From an uncultured Spiribacter sp. (GTDB taxonomy: Bacteria; Pseudomonadota; Gammaproteobacteria; Nitrococcales; Nitrococcaceae), in assembly GCA_937884605.1 (NCBI GenBank), contig CALGDM010000018.1, forward strand, positions 62,001 to 126,000: a stretch of DNA of 64,000 bases, in the 5' to 3' direction. The position numbers were made by a program, and so were the translations under genes. This document shows, in pieces, positions 18,028 to 27,907 of this stretch (its first letter is position 1; the number at the start of each line of letters is the position of its first letter). The notes under the pieces were generated by a model. That model was not told where the DNA came from, did no database searches, and saw nothing but the letters and a program-made list of their open reading frames with translations.

Positions 18028-19242
18028 ATGAGCACAATCAAAAAGGTGGTTCTGGCCTACTCCGGCGGCCTGGATACCTCGGTCATCCTGCAGTGGCTGC
18101 GCGATCACTACCACTGCGAGGTGGTCACCTTTACCGCCGACCTGGGCCAGGGCGAGGAGCTCGAGCCCGCCCGCGCCAAGGCGAAGGATCTGGGCGTCGA
18201 GGAGATCTACATCGACGACCTGCGCGAGGAATTTGTCCGCGATTTCGTCTTCCCGATGTTTCGCGCCAACGCCGTCTACGAGGGTGAATACCTGCTCGGC
18301 ACCTCGATCGCGCGGCCGCTGATCGCCAAGCGCCAGATCGAGATCGCCCGCGAGACGGGTGCCGATGCCGTCTGTCATGGCGCCACCGGCAAGGGCAATG
18401 ATCAGGTGCGTTTCGAGCTGGGCTATTACGGGCTCGAGCCGGGTATTCATGTCATTGCGCCCTGGCGGGAGTGGGACCTCAACTCGCGCGAGCGGCTGCT
18501 GGCCTACGCCGAGGAACGCGGGATCCCCATTGAGGGTAAGAAGGCGGGCGGCGGATCGCCCTATTCGATGGACGCCAACCTGCTGCATATCTCCTACGAG
18601 GGCGGTGTGCTGGAGGACACCTGGACCCCGGCGGAGGAATCCATGTGGCGCTGGAGCGTCGCCCCCGAGGACGCGCCCGCTACGCCCACCGAGATCGATC
18701 TCGAATTTCGTGGCGGCGATCCGGTTGCCATCAACGGCGAGTCGCTGGCCCCCCACGACATGCTTTCGCGACTCAATCAGCTGGGTAATGACAACGGGAT
18801 CGGTCGCATCGACATCGTCGAGAACCGCTACGTCGGCATGAAATCCCGGGGCTGCTACGAAACCCCCGGCGGCACGATTCTGCTGCGCGCCCATCGCGCC
18901 ATCGAGTCGATCACCCTCGACCGCGAATCGGCGCATCTCAAGGACGAGGTCATGCCGCGCTACGCCGAGCTGATCTACAACGGCTACTGGTGGAGCCCCG
19001 AGCGCGAGGCGCTGCAGGCGCTGATCAACCAGACTCAGACGCGGGTGAACGGCGTGGTCCGGCTCAAGCTCTACAAGGGCAATGTCACGGTACTGGGCCG
19101 GCGCTCGGCCACCGACAGCCTGTTCGACGACAGCATCGCCACCTTTGAGGACGACGCGGGTGCCTATGACCAGAAGGACGCCGAGGGCTTTATCAAGTTG
19201 AATGCCCTGCGGCTGCGGGTGGCTGCCCGGCGGGGTGAATAG
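18028..19242 (+). CDS. argG: Argininosuccinate synthase
   Basis: 404-aa enzyme ligating citrulline and aspartate with ATP in arginine synthesis. The N-terminal PP-loop AYSGGLDTS (10-18), [11 protein letters not shown] and the C-terminal synthetase domain are intact. The reading frame extends upstream, but the ATG at 18028 begins the conserved N-terminus ([14 protein letters not shown]), so it is chosen. No argH lies downstream. No clear ArgR box was found. Confidence 0.97.
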   Translation: MSTIKKVVLAYSGGLDTSVILQWLRDHYHCEVVTFTADLGQGEELEPARAKAKDLGVEEIYIDDLREEFVRDFVFPMFRANAVYEGEYLLGTSIARPLIAKRQIEIARETGADAVCHGATGKGNDQVRFELGYYGLEPGIHVIAPWREWDLNSRERLLAYAEERGIPIEGKKAGGGSPYSMDANLLHISYEGGVLEDTWTPAEESMWRWSVAPEDAPATPTEIDLEFRGGDPVAINGESLAPHDMLSRLNQLGNDNGIGRIDIVENRYVGMKSRGCYETPGGTILLRAHRAIESITLDRESAHLKDEVMPRYAELIYNGYWWSPEREALQALINQTQTRVNGVVRLKLYKGNVTVLGRRSATDSLFDDSIATFEDDAGAYDQKDAEGFIKLNALRLRVAARRGE

Positions 19243-19250
19243 CCGATGCG

Positions 19251-19293
19251 TTGACCCACCGCGGGTCGCGGTTTAGATTGGAATTATTCCAAT
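19251..19293 (+). promoter_or_regulatory. Promoter with overlapping 17-bp perfect palindrome (metal-repressor operator candidate)
   Basis: TTGACC (19251-19256), a 17-bp spacer and TAGATT (19274-19279) form a good sigma70-like promoter. ATTGGAATTATTCCAAT at 19277-19293 is a perfect palindrome with 8-bp arms and a central T, covering the -10 end and the likely start site, the usual position of a repressor. An AGGAGG SD follows at 19306. A Zur-, Fur- or DtxR/MntR-type regulator is the natural guess, but the sequence is not a recognised consensus of any of them. Confidence 0.6.
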
Positions 19294-19315
19294 TTTCTGA
19301 TCAACAGGAGGCTCG

Positions 19316-20308
19316 ATGCAGCGGAGACGCGGCGGCTGGACAGCGCGGGCGGTGGTCATGGTCGTCGGCCTCACGCTGACGTCGATCGCTCCGGCGACGC
19401 CCAACGTCCTGGCCACCACCGGCATGGTCGCGGATCTGGTGGATCGCATTGGCGGCGACTGCATCGAGACCGAGGCACTGATGGGCCCGGGCATCGACCC
19501 CCATCTCTATCGCGCCGCGGCCTCGGATGTGCGGGCCTTCCAGTCGGCGTCGCTGATTGCCTATAACGGCCTGGGGCTGGAGGGGCAGCTCGACAGCGTC
19601 CTGCGGCGGTTCGGCGAGCGCCGGCCAACGCTGGCGGTGGCCGAGGCGGCGGCTGCGGCCGGGCCGGTTGATCTGATTCAGACGGCCGGGGACGGGGCAC
19701 CGGACCCGCATGTGTGGATGGATGCCGCGTTCTGGGCGCAGGCGATTACGCCCACGGTGGAGGCACTGCGCGAGGTGGTGCCGGACTGCGCGGAGGGGCT
19801 GCGCAAGCGGGCCTCTGACCTCAGGGGACAGCTCGGCGCGCTGGATGAGTGGATACGCGCCAGCATCGCCAGTATTCCTGCGGGGCAGCGCGTGCTGCTG
19901 ACCGCGCACGATGCCTTTGGCTATTACGGCCGGGCCTACGATATCGAGGTGCGTGGCATTCAGGGCATCAGCACCACCGCCGAGGCGAGCGTCGCCGATA
20001 TCCAGGCCAACGCCCGGCTGATCGCCGAACGGGGGCTGCCGGCCCTGTTTGTCGAGAGCACGATCAACCCGCGCACGGTGGACGCGGTGGTGGCGGCGGC
20101 CCGTCAGCGCGGGGCCGAGGTGGTCATCGGCGACACCCTCTATGGCGATGCCCTGGGTGAATCCGGAACCCTCGCCAACAGCCTGCCGGGCCTGCTCATT
20201 CACAACACCGCGGCCATCACCCGCGAACTGGGCGGTGAGCGCGCGCCCCTGCCAGCGGCGCTGAGCGATTGGCGGGCGCCCTTGCGCGCGCGCCACGGAG
20301 GCGGGTGA
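19316..20308 (+). CDS. TroA-type Mn/Zn ABC transporter, periplasmic metal-binding protein
   Basis: 330-aa cluster A-I solute-binding protein. A basic signal sequence occupies about residues 1-30. The metal ligands fall almost exactly where TroA places them: H63 (GIDPHLYRA), H132 (PDPHVWMD), H198 ([10 protein letters not shown]) and D278 (LYGDALG), against H68/H133/H199/D279 in TroA. No His-rich loop of the ZnuA type is present. This suggests manganese or zinc; sequence alone does not decide. AGGAGG SD. First gene of a four-gene operon, with its stop overlapping the ATPase start by 1 bp. Confidence 0.92.
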   Translation: MQRRRGGWTARAVVMVVGLTLTSIAPATPNVLATTGMVADLVDRIGGDCIETEALMGPGIDPHLYRAAASDVRAFQSASLIAYNGLGLEGQLDSVLRRFGERRPTLAVAEAAAAAGPVDLIQTAGDGAPDPHVWMDAAFWAQAITPTVEALREVVPDCAEGLRKRASDLRGQLGALDEWIRASIASIPAGQRVLLTAHDAFGYYGRAYDIEVRGIQGISTTAEASVADIQANARLIAERGLPALFVESTINPRTVDAVVAAARQRGAEVVIGDTLYGDALGESGTLANSLPGLLIHNTAAITRELGGERAPLPAALSDWRAPLRARHGGG

Positions 20309-21120
20309 TGGCGGCGATGGATCCGCCCGCCGAGGAACGTCCATCGGCGCGCTGGGCCCTGCATACCGAGGATCTGACCGTCAGTTATGGTGATCGCCCG
20401 GCGCTCTGGGACATCGATCTGAACATCCCGCCGGGTGTGCTCGCCGGCGTCATCGGCCCCAATGGCGCGGGTAAGAGCACCCTGCTCAAGGCGGTGCTGG
20501 GGCTGGTGCCGCTGTCTGCGGGCCATGTGCGCCTGTTTGGTCGCCGCTATCGCGAGCAGCGCCAGCGGGTGGGCTATGTGCCGCAGCGATCGTCGGTGGA
20601 CTGGGACTTCCCCACGACCGCCGTCGATGTCGTGACCATGGGGCTTTACGGCCAGCTTGGCTGGCTGCGCTGGCCGGGGCGGCGCGAGCGCGATCAGGCC
20701 CTGCGCGCGCTTGAAGAGGTGGGCATGGAGACACTGGCCGATCGCCAGATCAGCGAGCTCTCCGGCGGTCAGCAGCAGCGGGTATTCATTGCCCGGGCGC
20801 TGGTCCAGCAGCCCGACATCCTGTTGCTCGACGAGCCCATGGCAGGGGTCGATGCGACCACCGAGCGCAGCATCATCGAGATCCTCGGGCGGCTGCGGGA
20901 CGAGGGCCGCACCATCATCCTGGTCCATCACGATCTGCAGACCGTGCAGCGCTACTTTGACTGGCTGGTGTTCCTGAACGTGCGGGTCATCGCCGCGGGT
21001 CCCATCGACTCGGTCTACACCGCCCGCAACCTGCGCCGGGCCTACGGCGGACAGGTCGCACTGCTGGACGAGGGTGGTCGCCCGACGGAGGCATCGGATG
21101 ATGCCGGCGCTGCTGACTGA
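20308..21120 (+). CDS. Mn/Zn ABC transporter, ATP-binding protein
   Basis: 270-aa ABC ATPase of the metal importer. Walker [10 protein letters not shown] (50-58), Q-loop in [13 protein letters not shown] (typical of MntB/TroB proteins), signature LSGGQQQR, Walker [13 protein letters not shown] and the switch His in LVHHDL are all present. ATG 20308 follows GGAGG with six bases and forms TGATG with the upstream stop. Its 3' end overlaps the first permease gene by 23 bp. Confidence 0.95.
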   Translation: MAAMDPPAEERPSARWALHTEDLTVSYGDRPALWDIDLNIPPGVLAGVIGPNGAGKSTLLKAVLGLVPLSAGHVRLFGRRYREQRQRVGYVPQRSSVDWDFPTTAVDVVTMGLYGQLGWLRWPGRRERDQALRALEEVGMETLADRQISELSGGQQQRVFIARALVQQPDILLLDEPMAGVDATTERSIIEILGRLRDEGRTIILVHHDLQTVQRYFDWLVFLNVRVIAAGPIDSVYTARNLRRAYGGQVALLDEGGRPTEASDDAGAAD

Positions 21121-22240
21121 CTACACGCTGCAGACGGTGCTGCTGGGCGCGGTGCTGATTGGCGTGATCAGCGGCGTGCTGGGCTCGTTCGCGGTGCTGC
21201 GACGCCAGAGCCTGCTGGGCGATACGCTCTCGCATGCCGCGCTGCCGGGCGTTTGCATCGGCTTCATGGTGGCCGGTGCGCGGGATCTGGGCAGTATCAT
21301 GGGCGGCGCGCTGGTGACGGCGGTGGCGGCGGCGCTGATGACGGTGGCCATCACCCGCCACACCCGACTCAAGATGGACGCCGGGCTGGCCGCCACGCTC
21401 AGTCTGGGGTTCGCCCTGGGGGTGGTGCTGCTGACCTGGATCCAGTCGCGGGGCGGGGCCGCGCAGGCCGGTCTGGACAGCTTTCTGTTCGGCCAGGCCG
21501 CCGCCACCACGCGGGCCGATCTCTACCCCATGCTCGGGTTGGTGGGGATCAGCCTGTTGGGGGTGGTGGTGCTGTGGAAGCCGCTCAAACTGATGACCTT
21601 CGACCCCACCTTTGCCGCGGTCGCCGGTCTGCCCGTGCACCGCCTCGAGGCACTGCTGACCGCGATGATCGCGCTGGCGGTGGTGACCGGGCTGCAGATG
21701 GTGGGCGTGGTGCTCATGACCGCCATGGTCATCGCCCCGGGGGCAGCCGCGCGCCAGTGGTGTGGCAGCCTGCTGGGCATGGTCGTGCTGTCAGCGGTGC
21801 TCGGTGCCGTGGCCGGTGCGGTCGGTGGGCTCGCCAGCGCCCTGGCGCCGGGGCTGTCGACCGGGCCGCTGATCGTGCTCACCGCCACCCTCATCGCCCT
21901 CATCTCGCTACTGGTGGCGCCGCACCGGGGGCTGATCCCGCAGTGGTATCGACAGCGCCGGCGCCGTCAGTCCACCTCCACCGACCGGATCCTCGGCACC
22001 CTCTACGAGCTGGCCCGCGAGCATGATGACTGGCGCTACCGGGTTGAGCAGGGGGCAGTGGATGCCTATCACGGCATGGTCACCGAGCCGCAGCTTGTCG
22101 CCCTGGCCGAGCGCGGCCTGGTCACGCCGGTTGACCATCTGCCCGATGAAGGGCCGCACTGGCAGTTGACCGAGGCGGGGGTCGATCATGCTGCCGCCCG
22201 CGAGGCGCGCCAGCGGGGCCGCCGCCGGAGTCGGTCGTGA
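21098..22240 (+). CDS. Mn/Zn ABC transporter permease with winged-helix-like C-terminal tail
   Basis: 380-aa permease. Residues about 1-275 are a typical ABC-3 family membrane domain ([15 protein letters not shown], and [14 protein letters not shown] near the coupling helix). Residues about 276-380 are a cytoplasmic extension: a basic linker, then helical segments and [13 protein letters not shown] followed by [13 protein letters not shown], the pattern of a winged helix. Ordinary ZnuB-type permeases stop near 260-290 aa. A permease fused to a DtxR-like repressor is known from Chlamydia YtgCR; this tail is shorter and has no obvious DtxR metal site. ATG 21098 has GGAG at seven bases. It overlaps the next permease by 4 bp (GTGA). 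Confidence 0.92.
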   Translation: MMPALLTDYTLQTVLLGAVLIGVISGVLGSFAVLRRQSLLGDTLSHAALPGVCIGFMVAGARDLGSIMGGALVTAVAAALMTVAITRHTRLKMDAGLAATLSLGFALGVVLLTWIQSRGGAAQAGLDSFLFGQAAATTRADLYPMLGLVGISLLGVVVLWKPLKLMTFDPTFAAVAGLPVHRLEALLTAMIALAVVTGLQMVGVVLMTAMVIAPGAAARQWCGSLLGMVVLSAVLGAVAGAVGGLASALAPGLSTGPLIVLTATLIALISLLVAPHRGLIPQWYRQRRRRQSTSTDRILGTLYELAREHDDWRYRVEQGAVDAYHGMVTEPQLVALAERGLVTPVDHLPDEGPHWQLTEAGVDHAAAREARQRGRRRSRS

Positions 22241-23136
22241 GCCTGCTTGCCGAGCCGCTCGTGGCGATTCTGCTCACCGGCATGCTGGTGGGCACCAGTG
22301 CGGCGCTGCTGGGCAGTTTCCTCGTGCTGCGCGGCAACAGCATGCTCGCCGACGCGATCAGTCACTCGATCCTGTTCGGCATTGCCGTGGCCTGGTTGCT
22401 CTCGGGCCAGACCAGCGGCCCGGTGCAGATCGCCGGCGCCGCCCTCAGCGGTGTACTGGCGGTGTTCCTGATCGAGACACTGACCCGCACCCGACGCCTG
22501 CGCGATGACGCCGCCACCGGGCTGGTTTTTCCGGCCCTGTTCAGTGCCGGCGTGGTGCTGATCAACGTGACCGCGCGGGATGTGCATCTCGACGAGCACA
22601 CGGTGCTGCTGGGCGAGGTGGGGTTTGTCTGGCTGGACACGGTCACCGTGGCCGGCGTCGAACTGCCCCGGGCCATGCTGGCCACCGGCGTCATGCTGCT
22701 GCTGGATGCCGCGTTCGTGCTGGCCTTCTACAAGGCGCTCAAGCTCGCCACCTTCGACCCCGATCTGGCGCGGGCGCTGGGCCTGGCCCCGGGGATCATC
22801 TTCTATGCCCATCTGGCGCTGGTCAGTGGGACGGCGGTGGCGGCGTTTGATGCCGTGGGCGTGGTGCTGTTCATCACCTTCGTGGTGGTGCCACCGGCCA
22901 CCGCTTATCTGCTCACCCGGCGCCTGCTGCCGATGATCGTGCTGGCGATGCTGATTGCCGCGCTCAGTGCGCCGCTCGGTTATGCGCTGGCCATCGCGCT
23001 GAATGTCTCGATCGGCGGGTCAATGGCGCTGGCCAATGGCCCGTTTCTGCTGCTGGCCTACGGCTGGCGGCGCTGGCGCCAGCAGCGCCACAGCGCACGG
23101 GCCATGGCGACTCAGTCCGGCTCGCCGTCAGCATAG
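22237..23136 (+). CDS. Mn/Zn ABC transporter, second permease subunit
   Basis: 299-aa ABC-3 family permease with about 8-9 transmembrane segments and the family signatures NSMLADAISHSILFGIAVAW and LATFDPDLARALG. It lacks the C-terminal extension of the first permease, and with it forms a TroCD/MntCD-like heterodimer. GTG start with GGAG at seven bases, overlapping the previous stop. The last 25 bases overlap the convergent nth gene. Confidence 0.94.
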   Translation: MSLLAEPLVAILLTGMLVGTSAALLGSFLVLRGNSMLADAISHSILFGIAVAWLLSGQTSGPVQIAGAALSGVLAVFLIETLTRTRRLRDDAATGLVFPALFSAGVVLINVTARDVHLDEHTVLLGEVGFVWLDTVTVAGVELPRAMLATGVMLLLDAAFVLAFYKALKLATFDPDLARALGLAPGIIFYAHLALVSGTAVAAFDAVGVVLFITFVVVPPATAYLLTRRLLPMIVLAMLIAALSAPLGYALAIALNVSIGGSMALANGPFLLLAYGWRRWRQQRHSARAMATQSGSPSA

Positions 23137-23765
23137 TGGTGACGGTCGGGGAACTCGCACAGGTCGAAAATGGGACAGGCCCCGCAGCGCGGGCGGCGGG
23201 CCAGGCAGGTGTAGCGGCCATGCAGGATCAGCCAGTGATGGGCGTCACGCAGGAACGCCCGCGGCGTCCAGCGTAAAAGCCGATCCTCTACCGCCCGCAC
23301 GGTCTTGCCCGGCGCCAGCCCGGTACGATTCGCGACCCGATAGATGTGGGTATCCACCGCCATGGTGGGCTCGCCGAAGGCGGTGTTCAGCACCACATTG
23401 GCGGTCTTGCGGCCGACCCCCGGCAGGGCCTCCAGCGAGGCGCGGTCGCGGGGCACCTGGCCGTCGTGGTTCTCGACCAGGGCCTGACAGGTGGCAATGA
23501 TGTTGCGGGCCTTGCTGTTGAAAAGCCCGATGGTGCGGATGTAACCGCGCAGCCCGGCTTCGCCCAGTGCCAGCAGTGCCTCGGGCGTGTCGGCAACCGC
23601 AAACAGCGGGCCGGTGGCCTGATTGACGCTGCGATCGGTGGCCTGAGCGGAGAGAATCACCGCGATGAGCAGCTCAAAGGGAGTGCGGTAGTTGAGCTCG
23701 GTGGTCGGCTGCGGGTTGGCATCGCGTAGCCGCTCGAAGATCGCCCGGCGCTTGTCGCGGTTCAT
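23112..23765 (-). CDS. nth: Endonuclease III, DNA glycosylase/AP lyase
   Basis: 217-aa base-excision repair enzyme for oxidised pyrimidines. The HhH-GPD core includes [19 protein letters not shown] with the catalytic Lys, and VDTHIYRV with the catalytic Asp. The C-terminal [4Fe-4S] loop C-x6-C-x2-C-x5-C is intact ([17 protein letters not shown]). Its ATG overlaps the rnfB-like stop by 4 bp, so it is the last gene of a metG-rnfB-nth unit. Confidence 0.97.
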   Translation of the reverse strand: MNRDKRRAIFERLRDANPQPTTELNYRTPFELLIAVILSAQATDRSVNQATGPLFAVADTPEALLALGEAGLRGYIRTIGLFNSKARNIIATCQALVENHDGQVPRDRASLEALPGVGRKTANVVLNTAFGEPTMAVDTHIYRVANRTGLAPGKTVRAVEDRLLRWTPRAFLRDAHHWLILHGRYTCLARRPRCGACPIFDLCEFPDRHHYADGEPD

Positions 23766-24439
23766 GAGCCGCGACCGCCGGTGCGCTGACGCCGCCGCGC
23801 CCGCACCCGCTCGAGGGCGGCCCGGGCGGTGTCGCGGCGGGTTTCGCGGTCAGGCAGCGATGCGGCCGGCGCTGCCGTGGTGTCCGGGGTCCGCGCCGCC
23901 CGCCGCTGGCTGCGCTTTTGCTCGCGTTCGGCGCGGCGCCTTGCCAGGCGCTGCTGGCGGTCGTTGAAGCGCTGCCGGGCCCGGTCGCGGCGCTGTTGCT
24001 GCTGATCCGCGGGCTCGGCCTCCCGGTCGGTGGGCAGCATATGAATGCAATCCACCGGGCAGGGGGCCAGGCAGAGATCGCAGCCGGTGCATTCATCGGC
24101 GATCACCGTGTGCATGCGCTGCCGGGCGCCGACAATGGCATCCACCGGGCAGGCCTGAATGCATTTGGTACAGCCAATGCAGATCGACTCGTCAATCCAG
24201 GCCACCCGCGGCGGCCGGTAGTCGCCATGCTCGGGGTTCAGGCGCTTGCCGGGCCGCTCCAGCAGCTGTGCCAGCGCATCGATGGTGCCCTGGCCACCGG
24301 GCGGGCACTGGTTGATATCCGCCTTGCCCTGAGCGATGGCCTCGGCATAGGGCCGACAGCCGGGATAGCCGCACTGCTCGCACTGCGTCTGGGGCAGCAG
24401 GGCGTCGATGCGCTCGGTCAGAGAGGCGTCGGCGCTCAT
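23762..24439 (-). CDS. Orphan soluble RnfB-type polyferredoxin
   Basis: 225-aa protein homologous to the Fe-S part of RnfB/RsxB. It carries the RnfB [4Fe-4S] domain (C20, C23, C28, C45), then two ferredoxin clusters (C87/C90/C93/C97 and C117/C120/C123/C127). The hydrophobic N-terminal anchor of standard RnfB is absent; the protein starts almost directly at the first cluster. The last ~90 residues are a basic, Gln/Arg-rich, probably coiled-coil tail. No rnfA, C, D, G or E lies next to it. The ATG at 24439 overlaps the metG stop. Probably a soluble electron carrier; partner unknown. Confidence 0.9.
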   Translation of the reverse strand: MSADASLTERIDALLPQTQCEQCGYPGCRPYAEAIAQGKADINQCPPGGQGTIDALAQLLERPGKRLNPEHGDYRPPRVAWIDESICIGCTKCIQACPVDAIVGARQRMHTVIADECTGCDLCLAPCPVDCIHMLPTDREAEPADQQQQRRDRARQRFNDRQQRLARRRAEREQKRSQRRAARTPDTTAAPAASLPDRETRRDTARAALERVRARRRQRTGGRGS

Positions 24440-26088
24440 GCCGGTTTCAGGCTCTCCCGGGATTCTTCGATCATCGCCTCGATGGCGGCCGGATCGATCC
24501 GGGTCATCAGCGGCTTGAACGGGGCGATCCGGTGATCCAGCAGCGGCTGGCCGGCATCGGCCCACTCCATGGGCGGGACCTGCAGGAAACGCTCGGCGGC
24601 GGCCGCCGTGCCCGGCAGCACCGGCTTGAGATAGAGCATCAGCACCCGAAACAGGTTGAGCCCGGTGGTGTTGATGGCCTGCACCGCTTCGGCCTGGTCG
24701 GGGTCTTTCGCCAGTACCCAGGGTTTTTTCTCGTCGATGTACTGGTTGGCCTCGTCGGCCAGGGCCATCACCTCGCGCACCACCCGCGAATAGGCCCGGT
24801 CCTCGTAGTGGCCGCCGATCACCTCGGCGCGGGCGCTCATCCGGCGGAACAGCTCCGGGGCGTCCAGACGCGGGCCCAGCCATCCGTCGGAGCGCTTGTT
24901 GATAAAGCCTGCGCAGCGGCTGGCGATGTTGACCAGCTTGCCCACCAGATCGGCGTTCACCCGCTGGGTGAAGTCCTCCAGGCTCAGGTCGATATCGTGT
25001 ACGCCGGCGCTCAGCTTGGCGGCAAAGTAGTAGCGCAGATATTCGGCATCCAGATGCCGCCGATAGGTCTCGGCCATGATGAAGGTGCCCCGCGACTTCG
25101 ACATCTTCTGGCCGTCGACGGTCAGAAAGCCGTGGGCGCAGACCCGGGTCGGTGTCCGAAACCCGGCGCCGTGCAGCATCGCCGGCCAGAACAGGGCATG
25201 GAAATAGACAATGTCCTTGCCGATGAAGTGGTACAGCTCGGCATCGGAGTCGGCATTCCACCACTCGTCAAAGTCCAGGCCCCTGCGGTTGCACAGGTCC
25301 TGAAAGCTGGCCATGTAGCCGATCGGGGCGTCCAGCCAGACATAGAAGTACTTGTCATCGGTATCGGGAATGCGAAAGCCGAAGTAGGGCGCATCGCGGG
25401 AGATGTCCCAGGCGCGCAGGCCGGCGTCGAACCATTCCTGGAGCTTATTCGAGACCTCATCCTGCAGGCCCTCGCTGGAGGCCCATTCGCGCAGCATGGG
25501 CTCGAAGTCCTGGAGGCGAAAGAAATAGTGCTCGGAGGCCTTCTGCACCGGCGCCTTGCCCGAGATCACCGATACCGGGTTGCGCAGCTCGTCGGGGGAG
25601 TAGCTCGCGCCGCAGGCCTCGCAGTTGTCGCCGTACTGATCATCGGCGCCGCAGCGCGGGCAGGTGCCCTTGATGTAGCGATCCGGCAGGAACATGCCCT
25701 CCTGCTCGTCATAGGCCTGGGTGATGGTCTTGCGATCAATCCAGCCGCCATCGCGCAGCCGCCGGTAGATGAGCTCGGCGTAGTGGCGGTTTTCCTCGGA
25801 GTGGGTGGTGTAGTAATTGTCGAACTCGATGCCAAAGCTGGCAAAGTCGCGCCGGTGCTCGGCCCCCACCTGCTCGATCAGCGTCTCGGGGGATACTCCG
25901 CGCTCCCGCGCCTTGAGCATGATGGGCGTGCCGTGGGCGTCATCGGCGCATACATACCAGCACTCGTTGCCCTGCAGCTTCTGGAAGCGCACCCAGATGT
26001 CGGTCTGGACGTATTCCACGAGATGGCCCAGGTGAATCGGCCCATTGGCATAGGGTAGGGCGCTGGTGACCAGGATCTTGCGCGCCAT
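24436..26088 (-). CDS. metG: Methionyl-tRNA synthetase (lacks C-terminal tRNA-binding domain)
   Basis: 550-aa class I synthetase. It has the HIGH-type motif PIHLGHL, a zinc knuckle [29 protein letters not shown], and the KMSKS loop. It ends at [21 protein letters not shown], the point where E. coli MetG (677 aa) continues into a linker and the EMAPII-like dimerisation/tRNA-binding domain, which is absent. ATG 26088 has GGAG at five bases; the in-frame GTG six bases upstream overlaps the SD. First gene of the metG-rnfB-nth unit. Confidence 0.96.
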   Translation of the reverse strand: MARKILVTSALPYANGPIHLGHLVEYVQTDIWVRFQKLQGNECWYVCADDAHGTPIMLKARERGVSPETLIEQVGAEHRRDFASFGIEFDNYYTTHSEENRHYAELIYRRLRDGGWIDRKTITQAYDEQEGMFLPDRYIKGTCPRCGADDQYGDNCEACGASYSPDELRNPVSVISGKAPVQKASEHYFFRLQDFEPMLREWASSEGLQDEVSNKLQEWFDAGLRAWDISRDAPYFGFRIPDTDDKYFYVWLDAPIGYMASFQDLCNRRGLDFDEWWNADSDAELYHFIGKDIVYFHALFWPAMLHGAGFRTPTRVCAHGFLTVDGQKMSKSRGTFIMAETYRRHLDAEYLRYYFAAKLSAGVHDIDLSLEDFTQRVNADLVGKLVNIASRCAGFINKRSDGWLGPRLDAPELFRRMSARAEVIGGHYEDRAYSRVVREVMALADEANQYIDEKKPWVLAKDPDQAEAVQAINTTGLNLFRVLMLYLKPVLPGTAAAAERFLQVPPMEWADAGQPLLDHRIAPFKPLMTRIDPAAIEAMIEESRESLKPA

Positions 26089-26121
26089 GCACACTCCGCG
26101 TTCGCAGTCAGAAAGTCGCCA

Positions 26122-26664
26122 TTATGCCAGAGGCGAGGCCAGTCGCGGAGCCTGCGGCCGGTTGAGGGCTGCGATGACCGAGCGGGTGGCGGCGGCCGGC
26201 GGCTGGGTGCCGACATCGACGCTGAGCTCGGCATACCGGCGGTAGAGTGCCTCGCGCTCGGCGTAGAGGTCTTCGAGGCTCTGATGGGCGGCCCGGGCCA
26301 GGCCGCGGGTGTCGACGTCGGTGACGCGCTCCCGCAGCACCGCCAGATCGGCATGCAGGTGCACGATGATGCCGTCGGCCCGCAACGCGGCCATCGCCGC
26401 CGGGCTGTAGACGGCGCTGCCGCCGGTGGCAATGACATGGCCCCGGCGTTGCAGTGCGGCCAGGGTGTCGGCTTCGAGCGCCCGCAGCGCCTGGTAACCC
26501 CGGGCATCGACGATGGCCTGCAGGCGGGTCCCTTCGCGGGACTCGATCAGGGCATCGGTATCGGTCAACCCCAGCCCCAGGGCGGTGGCCAGGGACTGCC
26601 CCAGGGTGGTCTTGCCGGCCCCTGGCATGCCGATGAGGACCAGATTGTGGCGGACGTCGGTCAT
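26122..26664 (-). CDS. Shikimate kinase-family protein
   Basis: 180-aa P-loop kinase of the SKI family. Walker A GMPGAGKTT, TDTDALIE (substrate Asp), LRALE (AroK-like Arg), ATGGSAVYSP where classical AroK has GGG, lid Arg in DVDTRGLA and a late REALYRRYAE matching AroK RNPLYEEIAD. Likely phosphorylates shikimate, but the GGS variant and absence of aroB nearby leave room for another small substrate. The frame runs on upstream; ATG 26664 begins the domain. It sits between metG and apbC, which are commonly neighbours. Confidence 0.8.
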   Translation of the reverse strand: MTDVRHNLVLIGMPGAGKTTLGQSLATALGLGLTDTDALIESREGTRLQAIVDARGYQALRALEADTLAALQRRGHVIATGGSAVYSPAAMAALRADGIIVHLHADLAVLRERVTDVDTRGLARAAHQSLEDLYAEREALYRRYAELSVDVGTQPPAAATRSVIAALNRPQAPRLASPLA

Positions 26665-26794
26665 GGCCTGAATCTGCCGCAATGCAGCGCCGCCGGCAAC
26701 CCGCGTGCCAACCCCGCCCGGGACGTGTTTAATGCGCGGGTCGGTCTGATTACACTCAGCGCTGATGGACAGGTTGCGCAACAACGGGGGATGA

Positions 26795-27889
26795 ATGACT
26801 GAACTCAACCGCGAGTCGGTGGAGCAGGCGCTGGGTGAATGGATCGAGCCGGCGCTGGGAATGGATCTGATCAGCGCCGAGGCGGTGACCGACATTCGGG
26901 TGGATGGCGACGCGGTGGCCATCGATCTGAACCTGGGGTTTCCTGCCGAGCGCTACCAGGAGACGCTGCGCAGCACGCTTGAGGCCGCAGTGCGCGAGGC
27001 CACCGGCGCGCAGTCGGTAACCGTGAGCGTGGCCTGGTCGGTGGGCGTCCGCCAGGTACAGGCAAGCCTCAAGCCGATGGACAACGTGAGCAACATCATC
27101 GCCGTGGCCTCGGCCAAGGGCGGTGTGGGCAAGTCGACCTGTGCGGCCAACCTGGCCCTCGCTCTGGCCGACGAGGGCGCCCGGGTCGGCATTCTCGATG
27201 CCGATATCTATGGCCCCAGTCAGCCGCGGATGATGGGAGTGGCCGGGCAAAAGCCCGACAGCCCCGAAGGCAAGACCATGTTCCCCCTGCAGAACCACGG
27301 CGTGCAGATCATGTCCATCGGGTTTCTCATCGAGGAGGACTCGCCCATGGTCTGGCGTGGGCCGATGGTGACCCAGGCGCTGACCCAGCTGCTTAACGAT
27401 ACGCGCTGGGATGCGCTGGACTACCTGATCATCGACCTGCCGCCGGGCACCGGCGACATCCAGCTGACGCTGTCGCAGAAGGTGCCGGTGGCCGGCGCGG
27501 TGGTGGTGACCACGCCGCAGGACATTGCCACCCTCGATGCGCGCAAGGGCGTGCGCATGTTCGAGAAGGTCAAGGTGCCGGTGCTTGGCATCCTCGAGAA
27601 CATGAGCCTGCATATCTGCTCGAACTGCGGCCACGAAGAGGCACTGTTCGGCACCGGCGGCGGTCAGCAGCTGGCCGCGGACGAGGGCGTGGCGATGCTC
27701 GGCGCGCTGCCCCTGGAGATCGGTATCCGCGAGCAGTCCGATCAGGGCGCGCCGACGGTCACGGCGGCGCCGGCGTCGGCGGCGGCGGAGCGCTTCCGCG
27801 AGGCGGCCCGGCGCACCGCGGCACTTCTTTCACGACAGGATCCGGCGGGTGCGAGCCGGTTCCCGAATATCGTCGTCGACGACGACTAG
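26795..27889 (+). CDS. apbC: ApbC/Mrp-family Fe-S cluster carrier ATPase
   Basis: 364-aa P-loop NTPase. An N-terminal MIP18-like domain (about 1-90) precedes the deviant Walker A ASAKGGVGKST, followed by ILDADIYGPSQP, DLPPGTGD and the conserved metal-binding CxxC in ICSNCGH. ApbC homologs bind and transfer [4Fe-4S] clusters. The start has a purine-rich GGGGGA SD. Divergent from the shikimate kinase gene and followed after 18 bp by dcd. Confidence 0.95.
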   Translation: MTELNRESVEQALGEWIEPALGMDLISAEAVTDIRVDGDAVAIDLNLGFPAERYQETLRSTLEAAVREATGAQSVTVSVAWSVGVRQVQASLKPMDNVSNIIAVASAKGGVGKSTCAANLALALADEGARVGILDADIYGPSQPRMMGVAGQKPDSPEGKTMFPLQNHGVQIMSIGFLIEEDSPMVWRGPMVTQALTQLLNDTRWDALDYLIIDLPPGTGDIQLTLSQKVPVAGAVVVTTPQDIATLDARKGVRMFEKVKVPVLGILENMSLHICSNCGHEEALFGTGGGQQLAADEGVAMLGALPLEIGIREQSDQGAPTVTAAPASAAAERFREAARRTAALLSRQDPAGASRFPNIVVDDD

Positions 27890-27907
27890 GGCAGGGGGCA
27901 ACACACA

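Noticed and set aside
23762-25264. A 500-codon open frame covering rnfB and continuing far upstream
   Set aside because: The part above 24439 is antisense-free but out of frame with metG, which has full homology there. Only the ATG at 24439 fits.
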